Positions 26,102-34,687 are shown, numbered from the stretch's first letter. The stretch: 44,646 nucleotides of DNA from Pseudomonadota bacterium (GCA_021817985.1 JAKAFK010000023.1:1-44646); one strand, 5' to 3'. A program made the numbers and translations. Notes: generated from the sequence alone by a model not told the origin.

Positions 26102-26107
26102 CCAGTG

Positions 26108-27088
26108 TTACCGATTTTCGTGTTTTCTGTAAATGGCCAGGTCCGGTAGCCGATCGTACTCTTCTGCCAGCCACGCAACGTCTATTTGTGGCAACCTATC
26201 GAAATCAAGTTCGAATCTCCGGTAAGGGTAATACATATCGAGCCGCCTCATCAGTGAAGCCCATCTGAAAATGCCAGTCACCTTCATCCCCATTGCGCCT
26301 AGCAGTCCCTGTTGACGTGAAATGTCGCCGCCTCGCCGACCTGTGTCCGGATGCCTCAATTGATGTAAGCGCAGAAGATCCCCCCGGACGGTAGACGGAT
26401 TCAGCGAGAGTCCAACTGAATTCAATACCCTCTGAAAAGTAAGCGTTGCAGTAACCGCTGTTTTGCTATAGGCGCGATTTGCTTTTTCTGCTAGGAAAAT
26501 GCCCTTATATTCCTCGCGCTCTTGCTCAGAAACGGGGAAAAGCTCTTTTAGAAAATCCATTTTTCCCAAGGATTCGAATTTGGCCACAGTCAACGCATCA
26601 AAGTGGGCCTTGTAAAGGGCAATGATGCGGTTGTAGCTGAAATAATCTATGGCAAATTTGGCACTGGCGAGATGAGGCGAATAAAGCGCATTTTCCAGAA
26701 AGAGATCCTCCGGCGCCTGCACGTTGCCCTGATGAATGCATAACTGGACATATAGAGAAGTCAGATAGCTCTTGGGCTCCCTGATCGTGAGCAGGACATG
26801 ACAGTCAGACCCAAAGAACCGCTGATTTTTTTCTGCGCGATCTTCCCAGAAAAATGGGTCTGTACTGTGGAGGTCCTCGGCGCTGACGAGGTAGCTTTCG
26901 GATGCATCCAGTCCATACGGAATTTCCTTACCCAGGCTGAGACAGCTCGAATAAAGCCGGATGCGCGGATCGTCAACATCGACATACTCCATCCCGCACT
27001 TTTCCGCTATCTTTGGAAAAATGGCCCGCTGGAGCGTAGTCGTCGCTGTCTTTCCGAAACCGACATGAGCGATTTTGCGTGGATACAT
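26108..27088 (-). CDS. Sulfotransferase-like protein
   Basis: This 326-residue protein begins with KIAHVGFGKTATTTLQRA, a P-loop-like PAPS-binding motif, and has VLLTIREPKSYLTSLY at about residues 97-112, matching the 3'-phosphate-binding R-x(7)-S region of sulfotransferases. Members move sulfate from PAPS to a sugar or other hydroxyl group. In a glycan locus the likely acceptor is a nucleotide-linked or lipid-linked saccharide in the cytoplasm, which is inference. The coding region is AT-richer than regions A and B (26 of 60 G+C by hand count in 26461-26520). It lies 33 bp after the ABC exporter gene. A second sulfotransferase-like gene is at 30192. Confidence 0.8.
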   Translation of the reverse strand: MYPRKIAHVGFGKTATTTLQRAIFPKIAEKCGMEYVDVDDPRIRLYSSCLSLGKEIPYGLDASESYLVSAEDLHSTDPFFWEDRAEKNQRFFGSDCHVLLTIREPKSYLTSLYVQLCIHQGNVQAPEDLFLENALYSPHLASAKFAIDYFSYNRIIALYKAHFDALTVAKFESLGKMDFLKELFPVSEQEREEYKGIFLAEKANRAYSKTAVTATLTFQRVLNSVGLSLNPSTVRGDLLRLHQLRHPDTGRRGGDISRQQGLLGAMGMKVTGIFRWASLMRRLDMYYPYRRFELDFDRLPQIDVAWLAEEYDRLPDLAIYRKHENR

Positions 27089-27121
27089 GAGGGATGACGT
27101 ACGAATGGGGGATATGTCCGA

Positions 27122-28867
27122 CTATGTTATAGCTAGAGAACCAGCCTCGCGAACTAGATAGCTCTGAGCCGAGTCCCAGTTCCCCAAGGGCGTGGCCTTG
27201 CCTCCGGCGATTTCGTAGATCTGATCGGCATTTTGAATTGTGGCGTAGCGATGGGCGATGACGATGATGGTGAACTGGCCGCTGGTCTGAAGTTCGCCGA
27301 GCGTTTTCGTGATGACGTGCTCGCTTTCGTTGTCCAATGCGCTTGTTGCCTCGTCGAGGATCAAGATCTCCGGTTTTCTCAGCAATGCTCTAGCCAGCGC
27401 GAGCCGTTGTCGTTGTCCTCCAGAAAGATGGGTCCCTTTGTCGCCTATGACTGAGTCAAGTCCTCCGATCCGGCGAGAGACAAATTCCCATGCACCGGCT
27501 TTTTCGCAGACGAGTTTCAGATCTTCGTCATCGACTCCGTGCTCAAGGCCAATGGTCAGGTTGTTCCGAATGGAGTCGTGAAAAAGCACCGGTTCCTGAG
27601 GTACATATGCGATATGTGCGCGGAACAGCTTCAGATCCAGGTCAGACAGATCCATCTGATCAATGAGCACGCGGCCCCCTTCCGGACGAAGGAGGCCCAA
27701 GATGAGATCGACGAGGGTCGTCTTCCCTGCTCCGGAAGGCCCAACAAGTGCTGTTGTTTTTCCTTTTTCGATTTCCAGGTCCAATCCCTCGAAGATGGGC
27801 TCCCTGTCTCCGTATCGGTAAAACAGATCTTCAATCTTGATCGAGTTCCGGAGAGAATCGAACATCCTGGTGCCACTGGGCTCCTTTGAGCCCTCCGCTT
27901 CTTCAAGCATGGAAAGCACGCGGTTGATGCTGGGACTGCTTGCCTGGAAATCGGCCATCATGCTCGCCGTTCCCTGGACGACCGGAAGGAGCCTAGTGAA
28001 TGCTAGCGCGAACGCACCGAGCAGCGATGCGGAAAGGCCAAAGCGGACGGCAAGCCATATGATGAGGCTGAGGATGATGACGGAGATAGGCTGCACCAGG
28101 ATCCCCAGGCTGTTCGACCAGAAGGCCATCCACTGCCAGTGGTCCCGCACGTCCCTACTGTTCCTTGCGAACATCCCTAATAACGGCGGCGCCCAGTTCA
28201 TCGCGTTCACAAGTTTTTTGGCGTTCAACCCCTCAACGGCCGTGTGCTGCACAGTTTCTAGCGCCTGCGTATAGTCCTTGCCATGTCTGTGCGCAACCCG
28301 CCCGACGTGCCTTATCGCCGGACCGGCGAGAAGTCCCAGAAAAAGCGCTACGGCCGTCAACTTCCAGGAGATCCAGAAGACAAAAATTGTGTAGGCGATG
28401 GCCGTCACGATCTGAGCTACGATCTGAATAAGGATGAACAGCGACTGCCCGGTTCGCACGGTATGTTCGTTCAATACGCTCAGCAAAGTGCCCTGGCGCT
28501 GGCCGCCGACGAACTTAGTCGTCGACAGGAGTAAGCTTCGGAAAAACTGATTGCGGAGACGATCCTGTAGGTCGGCGGCGACCCTTACGCTCAGATAGCG
28601 CAACCATATGGCGAGGCTGCTCTTGAAAAGGAAGAGCAAGCAAAGAAGTATCAGGAACGTCGCTAGAACTGGCGGCAGCCCGATCTGCGCAATGAAAGCA
28701 GACAGTATCCGCGTGATCCCGCGTGTCATCGTTCCTTTGCCCTGGAAGAGATCGATGATGGGAACGAAAAGCGAAAGCCCGATCACTTCCAGAAAGTTGA
28801 CAATGAGGACAAGGACCACCATTCCGATGATCTTTGAAGTGCCGATTCGGCCCAGAAGCTGTTTCAC
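27122..28867 (-). CDS. ABC exporter, fused permease and ATPase (MsbA/PglK-like)
   Basis: This 581-residue half-transporter has about six hydrophobic membrane helices in residues 1-310 and a nucleotide-binding domain in 340-570. The domain has Walker A GPSGAGKTTLVDLILG, Q-loop YVPQEPVLFHDS, signature LSGGQRQRLALARALL, Walker B ILILDEATSALD and switch His in AHRYATIQNAD. This is the architecture of MsbA and of the lipid-linked oligosaccharide flippase PglK, and being beside glycan-decorating genes favours a flippase role. The start is GTG 28867, 4 bp after the preceding gene. No ATG in frame gives a better N-terminus. The window therefore has two candidate flippases of different families. Confidence 0.9.
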   Translation of the reverse strand: MKQLLGRIGTSKIIGMVVLVLIVNFLEVIGLSLFVPIIDLFQGKGTMTRGITRILSAFIAQIGLPPVLATFLILLCLLFLFKSSLAIWLRYLSVRVAADLQDRLRNQFFRSLLLSTTKFVGGQRQGTLLSVLNEHTVRTGQSLFILIQIVAQIVTAIAYTIFVFWISWKLTAVALFLGLLAGPAIRHVGRVAHRHGKDYTQALETVQHTAVEGLNAKKLVNAMNWAPPLLGMFARNSRDVRDHWQWMAFWSNSLGILVQPISVIILSLIIWLAVRFGLSASLLGAFALAFTRLLPVVQGTASMMADFQASSPSINRVLSMLEEAEGSKEPSGTRMFDSLRNSIKIEDLFYRYGDREPIFEGLDLEIEKGKTTALVGPSGAGKTTLVDLILGLLRPEGGRVLIDQMDLSDLDLKLFRAHIAYVPQEPVLFHDSIRNNLTIGLEHGVDDEDLKLVCEKAGAWEFVSRRIGGLDSVIGDKGTHLSGGQRQRLALARALLRKPEILILDEATSALDNESEHVITKTLGELQTSGQFTIIVIAHRYATIQNADQIYEIAGGKATPLGNWDSAQSYLVREAGSLAIT

Positions 28868-28871
28868 TGTT

Positions 28872-29981
28872 CTAGGCCCGCTGGAATTCGGACTTCATGA
28901 TATCGACAAAGCCCGAATCTACTTCTTCTTCTCTCAGATAATCCAAAACAATGCGCCTCATCGTGGCGGTTTCCGGCTGGAGTGCGCGGTCGAAAATGCT
29001 GCGGGTAACTGACGTGACCATGACGGGTTTGGTTACAAAATTCAATAGCGAAGAGGCAAAACCAGAACGCTTGTACGGAGAAAAGGCCGGGTCATCCAGA
29101 ATCAAGACGGGCTTTTCAGATACTAGGCATTGGTCCAGGGCAAGCGATACATGGCCAACCACAAGCTCGGCGCGCTGAATCAGCGACAGCGTCTTCCCAT
29201 AAACCAATTGCCTTCCGGAAAATCTATCGCGGGGGTATTGGTATTTTCCGGACGCCGCGACGACGACCGGAAGGCCGCTCCATTTCTCGATCTGGTCGAG
29301 AAAATGGTTGAGGCGGGCGTAGTACGCATCAGGATCAATGCAAACACTATGACCGAGAAGCTTCGCATCCGGTGCATAATCGATATTTTCGTCCACAAAA
29401 ACAGAATAGCCACCCTCAATAACGGGTCCTGTGGTTTCCCACAGAACCTTGACCGACGGAATGCTTATAAATTTCGCGGATCGGAATATCGCACATGCCT
29501 GCCGCCGCCCCATGCGCCCTGAACCAATCACCGCATGTGGTTTGAGGTATCTATTCAGGAATCGTTGTTTATGCTCCGTGATGAGGCGTCTCACTTTGAT
29601 GGAAAGGCGCGAGGGTTCAATGTTCGTATCGAAGTGCTGGAAGTAATAGCGAATTTTCTTGTCGTGCAACTTGGCAAAAATCCAGTCATCGTCAGTCGTT
29701 TTGAAGAACCGTGAGAGATAGAGCACGCGGTCAGTGGTTACAAGATCTTCCACTGCCTGTTCGACGTCCTGGCGAGCCCTGAAAATTCTGTGGTTCGGGC
29801 CCTCATAGCGGTAAGTTGCCGCGCCCCCGAAATATTGCTCTAGCCTCTCTCCGGAGTAAAAGAGCGGCGAAATGTCCCAAAACTGCACTTCGAACCCGTT
29901 TTCGGCGAACCACCTGGCGTGAACTTTTTCTCCGAAAATCCGAGACACAGGCAATGAGGATACAAATACCAATTTCTGCAT
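28872..29981 (-). CDS. Unrecognised protein, possible GT-B glycosyltransferase
   Basis: I do not recognise this 369-residue soluble-looking protein with certainty. It begins KLVFVSSLPVSRIFGEKVHA, ARWFAENGFEVQFWDI, a Rossmann-like start as in GT-B enzymes. The C-terminal half has QLVYGKTLSLIQRAELVVGH followed by VSLALDQCLVSEKPVLIL at about residues 275-295. That resembles the donor-site part of capsule glycosyltransferases and of bacterial CMP-sialic acid transferases (a conserved His/Ser and a KPV strand). It sits next to the ABC exporter and the legionaminic acid genes, which otherwise lack a clear transferase for the activated sugar. It has no good ribosome binding site, and a hairpin lies 11 nt upstream of its start. 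Confidence 0.55.
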   Translation of the reverse strand: MQKLVFVSSLPVSRIFGEKVHARWFAENGFEVQFWDISPLFYSGERLEQYFGGAATYRYEGPNHRIFRARQDVEQAVEDLVTTDRVLYLSRFFKTTDDDWIFAKLHDKKIRYYFQHFDTNIEPSRLSIKVRRLITEHKQRFLNRYLKPHAVIGSGRMGRRQACAIFRSAKFISIPSVKVLWETTGPVIEGGYSVFVDENIDYAPDAKLLGHSVCIDPDAYYARLNHFLDQIEKWSGLPVVVAASGKYQYPRDRFSGRQLVYGKTLSLIQRAELVVGHVSLALDQCLVSEKPVLILDDPAFSPYKRSGFASSLLNFVTKPVMVTSVTRSIFDRALQPETATMRRIVLDYLREEEVDSGFVDIMKSEFQRA

Positions 29982-29992
29982 AAAATTGTCTC

Positions 29993-30009
29993 AGCCATGC
30001 GTCATGGCT
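29993..30009 (-). promoter_or_regulatory. Perfect hairpin just upstream of the unknown gene
   Basis: AGCCATG (29993-29999), loop CGT, CATGGCT (30003-30009): a 7-bp perfect stem with a 3-nt loop. On the - strand it ends 11 nt before the start codon at 29981, overlapping the place of a ribosome binding site. The sequence between (GAGACAATTTT) has no clear Shine-Dalgarno. It could slow translation or be part of a leftward leader. It is not a typical intrinsic terminator. Confidence 0.45.
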
Positions 30010-30065
30010 AGTCGTGGCGCCACCCCTACCGAAACCAAGATTCAGCGAAACACTCAGGTCGAATC

Positions 30066-30099
30066 AAAAAAATCACGCCACTCGGAACTCGAAGGGCGT
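30066..30099 (-). terminator. Weak terminator candidate after the second sulfotransferase
   Basis: On the - strand GACGCC and GGCGTG contain a 5-bp stem (ACGCC 30075-30079, GGCGT 30095-30099, loop of 15 nt), followed by seven T (30066-30072). The long loop makes the stem weak, but the T-run is good. It would end transcription of the legionaminic acid operon before the unknown gene. The rest of the 210-bp gap shows nothing else recognisable. Confidence 0.3.
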
Positions 30100-30191
30100 C
30101 GGCCAGCCGGCGACGACGTGCCTGAGGTGTGTGAGATCCATTGATCAAGTCCCTTTAACCCACCGTAAGGTTCCCCTTGAAGCGGCCCCTG

Positions 30192-31148
30192 TTACCGATA
30201 TCCGAGTTGCTGGTTAACAAAGAGAAATTTGTCAAGCTCAGAACGGTCCACGTCGGCGAAAAAAGACTCCTGATCAACGTCTCTGCTCATCGAAGGGGGC
30301 GTTATGGTATCTCTTATCAGCGAGTATGTTTGGTCGGTGAAAGCCTGCTTCAGCGTTGCGGCCAAATTCGTCACTTCCTTCAAGGGGTCGCGAAGGATGT
30401 CCTCATACCGAATTGCAATCGTATTGGGCTTGCTGGCGGAATCCCCCATAACGTCCAAAGCCGCTTCCGCATCCTTTCGCCACATGTAACACGCGCGGGT
30501 CGCACCGTTCATCGCATACCACCGGTCGAGCTCGCGATCTTCCACGAAATAGGGAACCCTGACCTGTCCGCAAGCACCGGTCTTGTAGGGCCAATATTCG
30601 CGAAACAGGCTTTCATCGTTCAACCACCCCTTCCTAAGAATGGAGCGCACGACGGGCCTGCCGTCCCGCAATACGATAATGATCCGGGAATCGGCGAACC
30701 CCTCTTTCAGGAATCTGATGGAATCCGCTATGCCAGGCATCTTGACCGCAAGCTGGAGCCGCTTGTTTGCAATCTCATCGATTGCATCCTTCCGGTTGCT
30801 GATGTCACGCCATCTGCGATTCAATTCTTCCCACGAGATCATATTCAAGACACAGCTGTCGTCCTTCGCCCTAAGATTGACCTTTCTTCCATGGACAGAC
30901 TCGACCAAAAGGTCTTCGTATAAATACGCCCGAAGAATATCGGTCGCGGATTCTCTGTCTATGGCGCCCGCTGTCACCATGGCGGTGATCATGTAAAGCA
31001 AAGGCGGCTCGAAGTGATACTCGACCCGATCGAACGAACCGACGTACTTTCCTACAAGTGTCGTGCCTGATCGTGGAGAGCCGGTGATGAAGATGGTGTC
31101 CGACGTTCCTGAGATCTGATCGTCGGACAGATAAACGCGTTTTCGCAT
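30192..31148 (-). CDS. Sulfotransferase family protein
   Basis: This 318-residue protein starts with TIFITGSPRSGTTLVGKYVG, a clear 5'-phosphosulfate binding loop, and has IIIVLRDGRPVVRSILRKGW at about residues 148-167, the 3'-phosphate-binding R-D-x(n)-S element. These two motifs in order define the PAPS-dependent sulfotransferase family. It is 30 bp after the last legionaminic acid gene (ptmA), so it may be co-transcribed and act on the same glycan. The acceptor is not readable. I see no PAPS synthesis genes (cysDN/cysC type) in the window, so the donor would have to come from elsewhere in the cell. Confidence 0.82.
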   Translation of the reverse strand: MRKRVYLSDDQISGTSDTIFITGSPRSGTTLVGKYVGSFDRVEYHFEPPLLYMITAMVTAGAIDRESATDILRAYLYEDLLVESVHGRKVNLRAKDDSCVLNMISWEELNRRWRDISNRKDAIDEIANKRLQLAVKMPGIADSIRFLKEGFADSRIIIVLRDGRPVVRSILRKGWLNDESLFREYWPYKTGACGQVRVPYFVEDRELDRWYAMNGATRACYMWRKDAEAALDVMGDSASKPNTIAIRYEDILRDPLKEVTNLAATLKQAFTDQTYSLIRDTITPPSMSRDVDQESFFADVDRSELDKFLFVNQQLGYR

Positions 31149-31178
31149 GCACTAAACCTAGACTCTTTGGGCGGCCGG

Positions 31179-32006
31179 CTACCAGGCGCTGAGGCCGCCA
31201 TCCACCAGAAAATTCTGCCCCGTCACATAGCTCGACGCGTCGGAGGCAAGATAAATCAACGTCCCCACCATTTCGTTGGGATGTGCCATTCTCCCTAACG
31301 GAATACGTGCAGAGTATCTCGTCTGAAATTGCGCGTTCTGGCCACTTTCCACTCCACCTGGACTGATGCAGTTTACGCGAATGCCCTTGTCCGCCCAATA
31401 CGTGGCAAGGTAGCGTGTCAGACCGATTACCCCCGCTTTTGAAACCGAGTAAACAGCGGGGGTGTTGATCGGGCGACCATTGTATAACGAACCCTCATAA
31501 ATTCTCTGGTCGGGCGCCATGGCGCCATAAATCGACGACGTCTGGATTATGCTCCCTCCTGCTCCCCGATGGACCATTTGTTTTCCGACGGCCTGTGCAA
31601 CCAAAAACATGCCATCGATGTTGACGGACATAATGTTGCGCCATTGGGCAAGCGTATAATCCTCAAACGGAGCAAAAAACGCATCGGGGTCGGAGGACTG
31701 ACCGGCCGCATTGTTGTGCAGAATGTCGATTCGCCCCAGAGCCGCGACAGTCTTTTCCACCATGGCGGATACCATCTGCGGAACGGCAACATCGCAGCCG
31801 ATTCCCACCGCCTTAATGCCATAAGCCTCTTGCAGTTCCTGTGCAAACGAGGTGCAAAGCTGCTCGTCCAGGTCGACGACGGCGACGTTAGCGCCGAATT
31901 CAGCCAGGCCCTTGCAAAAGGGCTTTCCCAAGAGACCGGTACCGCCCGTGACCACCGCGGTCTTTCCCTTGAGGCTGAACCAAGCTGAATCAAATTGGCG
32001 ATCCAT
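31179..32006 (-). CDS. ptmA: SDR family oxidoreductase, PtmA-like
   Basis: This 275-residue classical short-chain dehydrogenase has the NAD(P) site VVTGGTGLLGKPFCKGLAE at about residues 18-36, HNNAAG, the catalytic Ser in IIQTSSIYG and YSVSKAG (YxxxK). It ends SSYVTGQNFLVDGG, as in most SDRs. In Campylobacter jejuni an SDR of this kind (PtmA) sits at the end of the flagellin legionaminic acid locus and has been proposed to help make the GlcN precursor. Here it also follows ptmB/legF directly (17-bp overlap), in the same order. The name is assigned by this context and the motif set, not by a search. Confidence 0.8.
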   Translation of the reverse strand: MDRQFDSAWFSLKGKTAVVTGGTGLLGKPFCKGLAEFGANVAVVDLDEQLCTSFAQELQEAYGIKAVGIGCDVAVPQMVSAMVEKTVAALGRIDILHNNAAGQSSDPDAFFAPFEDYTLAQWRNIMSVNIDGMFLVAQAVGKQMVHRGAGGSIIQTSSIYGAMAPDQRIYEGSLYNGRPINTPAVYSVSKAGVIGLTRYLATYWADKGIRVNCISPGGVESGQNAQFQTRYSARIPLGRMAHPNEMVGTLIYLASDASSYVTGQNFLVDGGLSAW

Positions 32007-32703
32007 TTTCCATCCGCCTTTGCATCACAAATTCAACAAACTGAAAATCAAGCTCGGAATCGATGTCGATTGATCGCTCTTCCGGCATGACGTAGAGTTC
32101 AGTATCCGCATTGAAAATCGTTTTGCTCGAAAAAAACGTGTCTCGTCGCCAAACATAAATGGAAGCATTCATGTCGAAGCACTTTGGAGCATCCTGCCTC
32201 CGAAGTATCGGCTTCTTAGGCGGCTTGGACAGCACAACGACGCCCTGCTCGTTGAGCTCGACGAGGTTGAAGTAAGGCGATCGGCGTGATGGCATCGCGG
32301 TAATGAGATTTCCCGCCCCGGTCTTCTCCAGCTGGTTCACCGCATGGCGTATATCGTCAATGATGCGCAGAGGCGACGTCGCATCCAGATCCACCATGAC
32401 TTGGAACGTATGGCCGGTGAGTTTTTCCACTTCGGATACGCAATGCAGGATGGCAGGCAATTTTCCCGCTTCGTCCGTTGCCATTTCGTCCGGCCGTTTG
32501 ATTGCGAAGTCCACTCCGGCGTCCCGGGCAATTTCCAGGATCTGGTCAGAATCGCTGCTCACTGCCACCACATCGAACATTTCAGACGCTTTTGCCTGTT
32601 CGATGGTATAGACAATCAGAGGCTTCCCGAGCAGAGGCCGAACGTTTTTCCCCTTGACCCCTTTAGATCCGCCCCTCGCGCATATCGAGCAAATTCTCTT
32701 CAT
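31990..32703 (-). CDS. legF: CMP-nonulosonic acid (legionaminic acid) cytidylyltransferase
   Basis: This 237-residue enzyme of the CMP-sialic acid synthetase family activates a nonulosonic acid with CTP before transfer. The signature ICARGGSKGVKGKNVRPLLG (residues 7-26) holds the CTP-binding R-GGSKG-GKN motif. VSSDSDQILEIARDAG and VDLDATSPLR (central Asp for metal) follow, and CFDMNASIYVWRR is in the C-terminal half. It is the PtmB/LegF place in the operon. ATG 32703 overlaps the ptmF-like gene by 4 bp. The activated substrate is inferred to be legionaminic acid or a relative, because the pathway genes for that sugar surround it. Confidence 0.9.
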   Translation of the reverse strand: MKRICSICARGGSKGVKGKNVRPLLGKPLIVYTIEQAKASEMFDVVAVSSDSDQILEIARDAGVDFAIKRPDEMATDEAGKLPAILHCVSEVEKLTGHTFQVMVDLDATSPLRIIDDIRHAVNQLEKTGAGNLITAMPSRRSPYFNLVELNEQGVVVLSKPPKKPILRRQDAPKCFDMNASIYVWRRDTFFSSKTIFNADTELYVMPEERSIDIDSELDFQFVEFVMQRRMENGSPI

Positions 32704-33611
32704 CTATTCACCCATTCCCGGCGCTTCGCCGATTCTTCCGCCGCATCGATAAGCCGCAACGTTTCGAGACCCTCTTGCAGCGAACAAACGACGCTCGTGT
32801 CGTCGCTTATCAGTGCTTCGTGCATCTTGCGGTACGTATGATCGCGGTCAACTGAAAACACTTCAGGCGTTTTGTCGACCTCAAGGGTTCCGGCCACGAG
32901 ATCGGCAGTGTATGTATGTTCCACGGTATTAATGATCAGCAGCCTGCGCCCCTTCCGGTCAAGATAATTGATTTGCAGCGAAACGACGGGACAGGCAGGA
33001 GTAACCAACATCAGAGAGTATACGTCGTCGCTGTTGATTTCCAGAGGACTGTAATGTCCACCGACGGCGGCGACGTGACGCCAGCCGCCCAGGATCCATA
33101 ACAGATAGTCAAGCTCATGGCTGAGGTCGCGGAGCACGCCCCCTCCGAGCTCAGCGCGCGCCGAGTAGCAGGTCCGGTAATCCGTGGAAGGCCGCCACTC
33201 TGGAAGGTATTGACCGACATAGCCCTGCACTGACAAAATCGTCTGCCCCTCCAGGGCGTTCCGGAGCCGCTGGATGATCGGGTGGAACCTCAAGTTGTAG
33301 GCGACGAACACATTTTGGAAAGGATACGGCGGGAACTCCTGGAAATGCCCGAAAAGTGGTTTTTCCACCAGGACGGTACCAGTAAAGCCCGTAGCGGCCA
33401 GCTCAGTCAGTGTCTCGTAATGGCCGCTTGTTTCGTTGGAGAGCACCACATATTCTGGCGACTCGGATTGGATCGCATCCCTCAAGCTGGCATAACGAAT
33501 GGGGAAATTGACCTCACGCTTGCTGACCACTGCGGTACGGCAGCCGAGATCCGTCAGCAATCGTGCATGCCTTGTGCCGATGGAACCGTAACCCACGACG
33601 AGCGACTTCAT
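32700..33611 (-). CDS. ptmF: Gfo/Idh/MocA family oxidoreductase, PtmF-like
   Basis: This 303-residue NAD(P)-binding oxidoreductase starts SLVVGYGSIGTRHARLLTDLG, a GxGxxG Rossmann motif, then VLVEKPLFG (the EKP motif of this family), YNLRFHPIIQRL and GGGVLRDLSHELDYLLWILG with the conserved D-x(3)-H of the active site. In C. jejuni a gene of this type (ptmF) stands between ptmE and ptmB, as here, and it is proposed to contribute to the precursor for GDP-sugar formation. Its overlaps (4 bp on each side) tie it into the operon. The exact reaction is not settled by what I can see. Confidence 0.8.
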   Translation of the reverse strand: MKSLVVGYGSIGTRHARLLTDLGCRTAVVSKREVNFPIRYASLRDAIQSESPEYVVLSNETSGHYETLTELAATGFTGTVLVEKPLFGHFQEFPPYPFQNVFVAYNLRFHPIIQRLRNALEGQTILSVQGYVGQYLPEWRPSTDYRTCYSARAELGGGVLRDLSHELDYLLWILGGWRHVAAVGGHYSPLEINSDDVYSLMLVTPACPVVSLQINYLDRKGRRLLIINTVEHTYTADLVAGTLEVDKTPEVFSVDRDHTYRKMHEALISDDTSVVCSLQEGLETLRLIDAAEESAKRREWVNR

Positions 33612-34657
33612 GAAAAGATATCTCCATAGTCCCCTTTGGCACGGTCATAATCGGCCAGGTGGCCGATGTCCAACCAATATTCCCTAATGGGGAAGGCCGA
33701 AACGCCCATGCCCGCGCCGATCAGTTTTTCGAAAAGCGTGGGCATATCGAAATACGTGTTCTTGGGGATGAAATCCAAGGCCTCTGGCTCAAGGACATAG
33801 ATCCCGGCATTGACAAAGAATTTTTGTATCGGCTTTTCATCGATGCCGATGATGCGATGGTTATCGATCCTCACAACGCCATAGGGAACCTGGAAATCAT
33901 ATTCCCGGATGCACATGGTGGCCTTCGCATCGTGGCTCTTGTGAAAATCGAGCAATTGGCCAAAATTGACTTTGGTCAGCAAATCTCCGTTCATGACGAG
34001 AAGCGGCGCAGACGGCCTATTTCGAAGTAGGCTTAAAGCCCCCGCCGTACCAAGCTTTTCCGATTCGTGCAGATAGTCGATCGTGACGCCCCACTTCGAT
34101 CCGTCGCCGAAATGATCCGTGATGATTTCCGACTTATAGTTAACTGAGAAATAGAACGTCTCGAAACCAGACTCCATGAAATTGAGCAAAATAGTTTCCA
34201 GTATGGGGCGCCCGCCGATTTTCAACATGGGCTTGGGGCAGTCTTCTGTGAGCGGGCGCAGCCTGACCCCTAACCCGCCCGCCATCAGAATCACTGCGTT
34301 ATCGCGAGCTTGAGGCGCCAGGAATTCATCGAGGAACTCCAATCCTAAGAGAACGCCGCGGTCATCCACCACCGGGATGTGGTGAAGACCTTTCGCTTTC
34401 ATGCGCGTCAGCAAGCTTTCTCTGTCATCGTCGGGGCGGCACACTGTCGGGCGACAGTTCATCACCTCCCTCACCGCACCGTCGAGCGGGATGCCCTTCA
34501 GAATTCCCCGTCGAATATCCCCATCCGTCACCGTTCCGACAAGGCGACCGCTGTCGTCCACCACCAGCGCGATTTGCATGGCGCTCGCGTCAATGATCTC
34601 GATGGTTCTTCGGATGGGCGTATCGACTGCGACCTGAATGTTCCGGAAATTTCTCAT
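33608..34657 (-). CDS. ptmE: Nucleotidyltransferase with two CBS domains, PtmE-like
   Basis: This 349-residue fusion has two CBS domains in the N-terminal 120 residues (for example IALVVDDSGRLVGTVTDGDI and GLHHIPVVDDRGVLLG), followed by a sugar nucleotidyltransferase domain with ILMAGGLGVRLRPLTEDCPK, MLKIGGRPILETIL, LLVMNGDLLTKVNFGQLL and NAGIYVLEP. PtmE of the legionaminic acid pathway has this architecture and makes GDP-GlcN (GDP-GlcNAc route), which distinguishes legionaminic from pseudaminic acid synthesis, where UDP-sugars are used. The CBS part may sense an adenylate or other ligand. The start at ATG 34657 has a 30-bp gap behind the PIG-L gene. Confidence 0.87.
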   Translation of the reverse strand: MRNFRNIQVAVDTPIRRTIEIIDASAMQIALVVDDSGRLVGTVTDGDIRRGILKGIPLDGAVREVMNCRPTVCRPDDDRESLLTRMKAKGLHHIPVVDDRGVLLGLEFLDEFLAPQARDNAVILMAGGLGVRLRPLTEDCPKPMLKIGGRPILETILLNFMESGFETFYFSVNYKSEIITDHFGDGSKWGVTIDYLHESEKLGTAGALSLLRNRPSAPLLVMNGDLLTKVNFGQLLDFHKSHDAKATMCIREYDFQVPYGVVRIDNHRIIGIDEKPIQKFFVNAGIYVLEPEALDFIPKNTYFDMPTLFEKLIGAGMGVSAFPIREYWLDIGHLADYDRAKGDYGDIFS

Positions 34658-34687
34658 TCTTAAAACCTGGCTCAGGCTGATTGGAGT

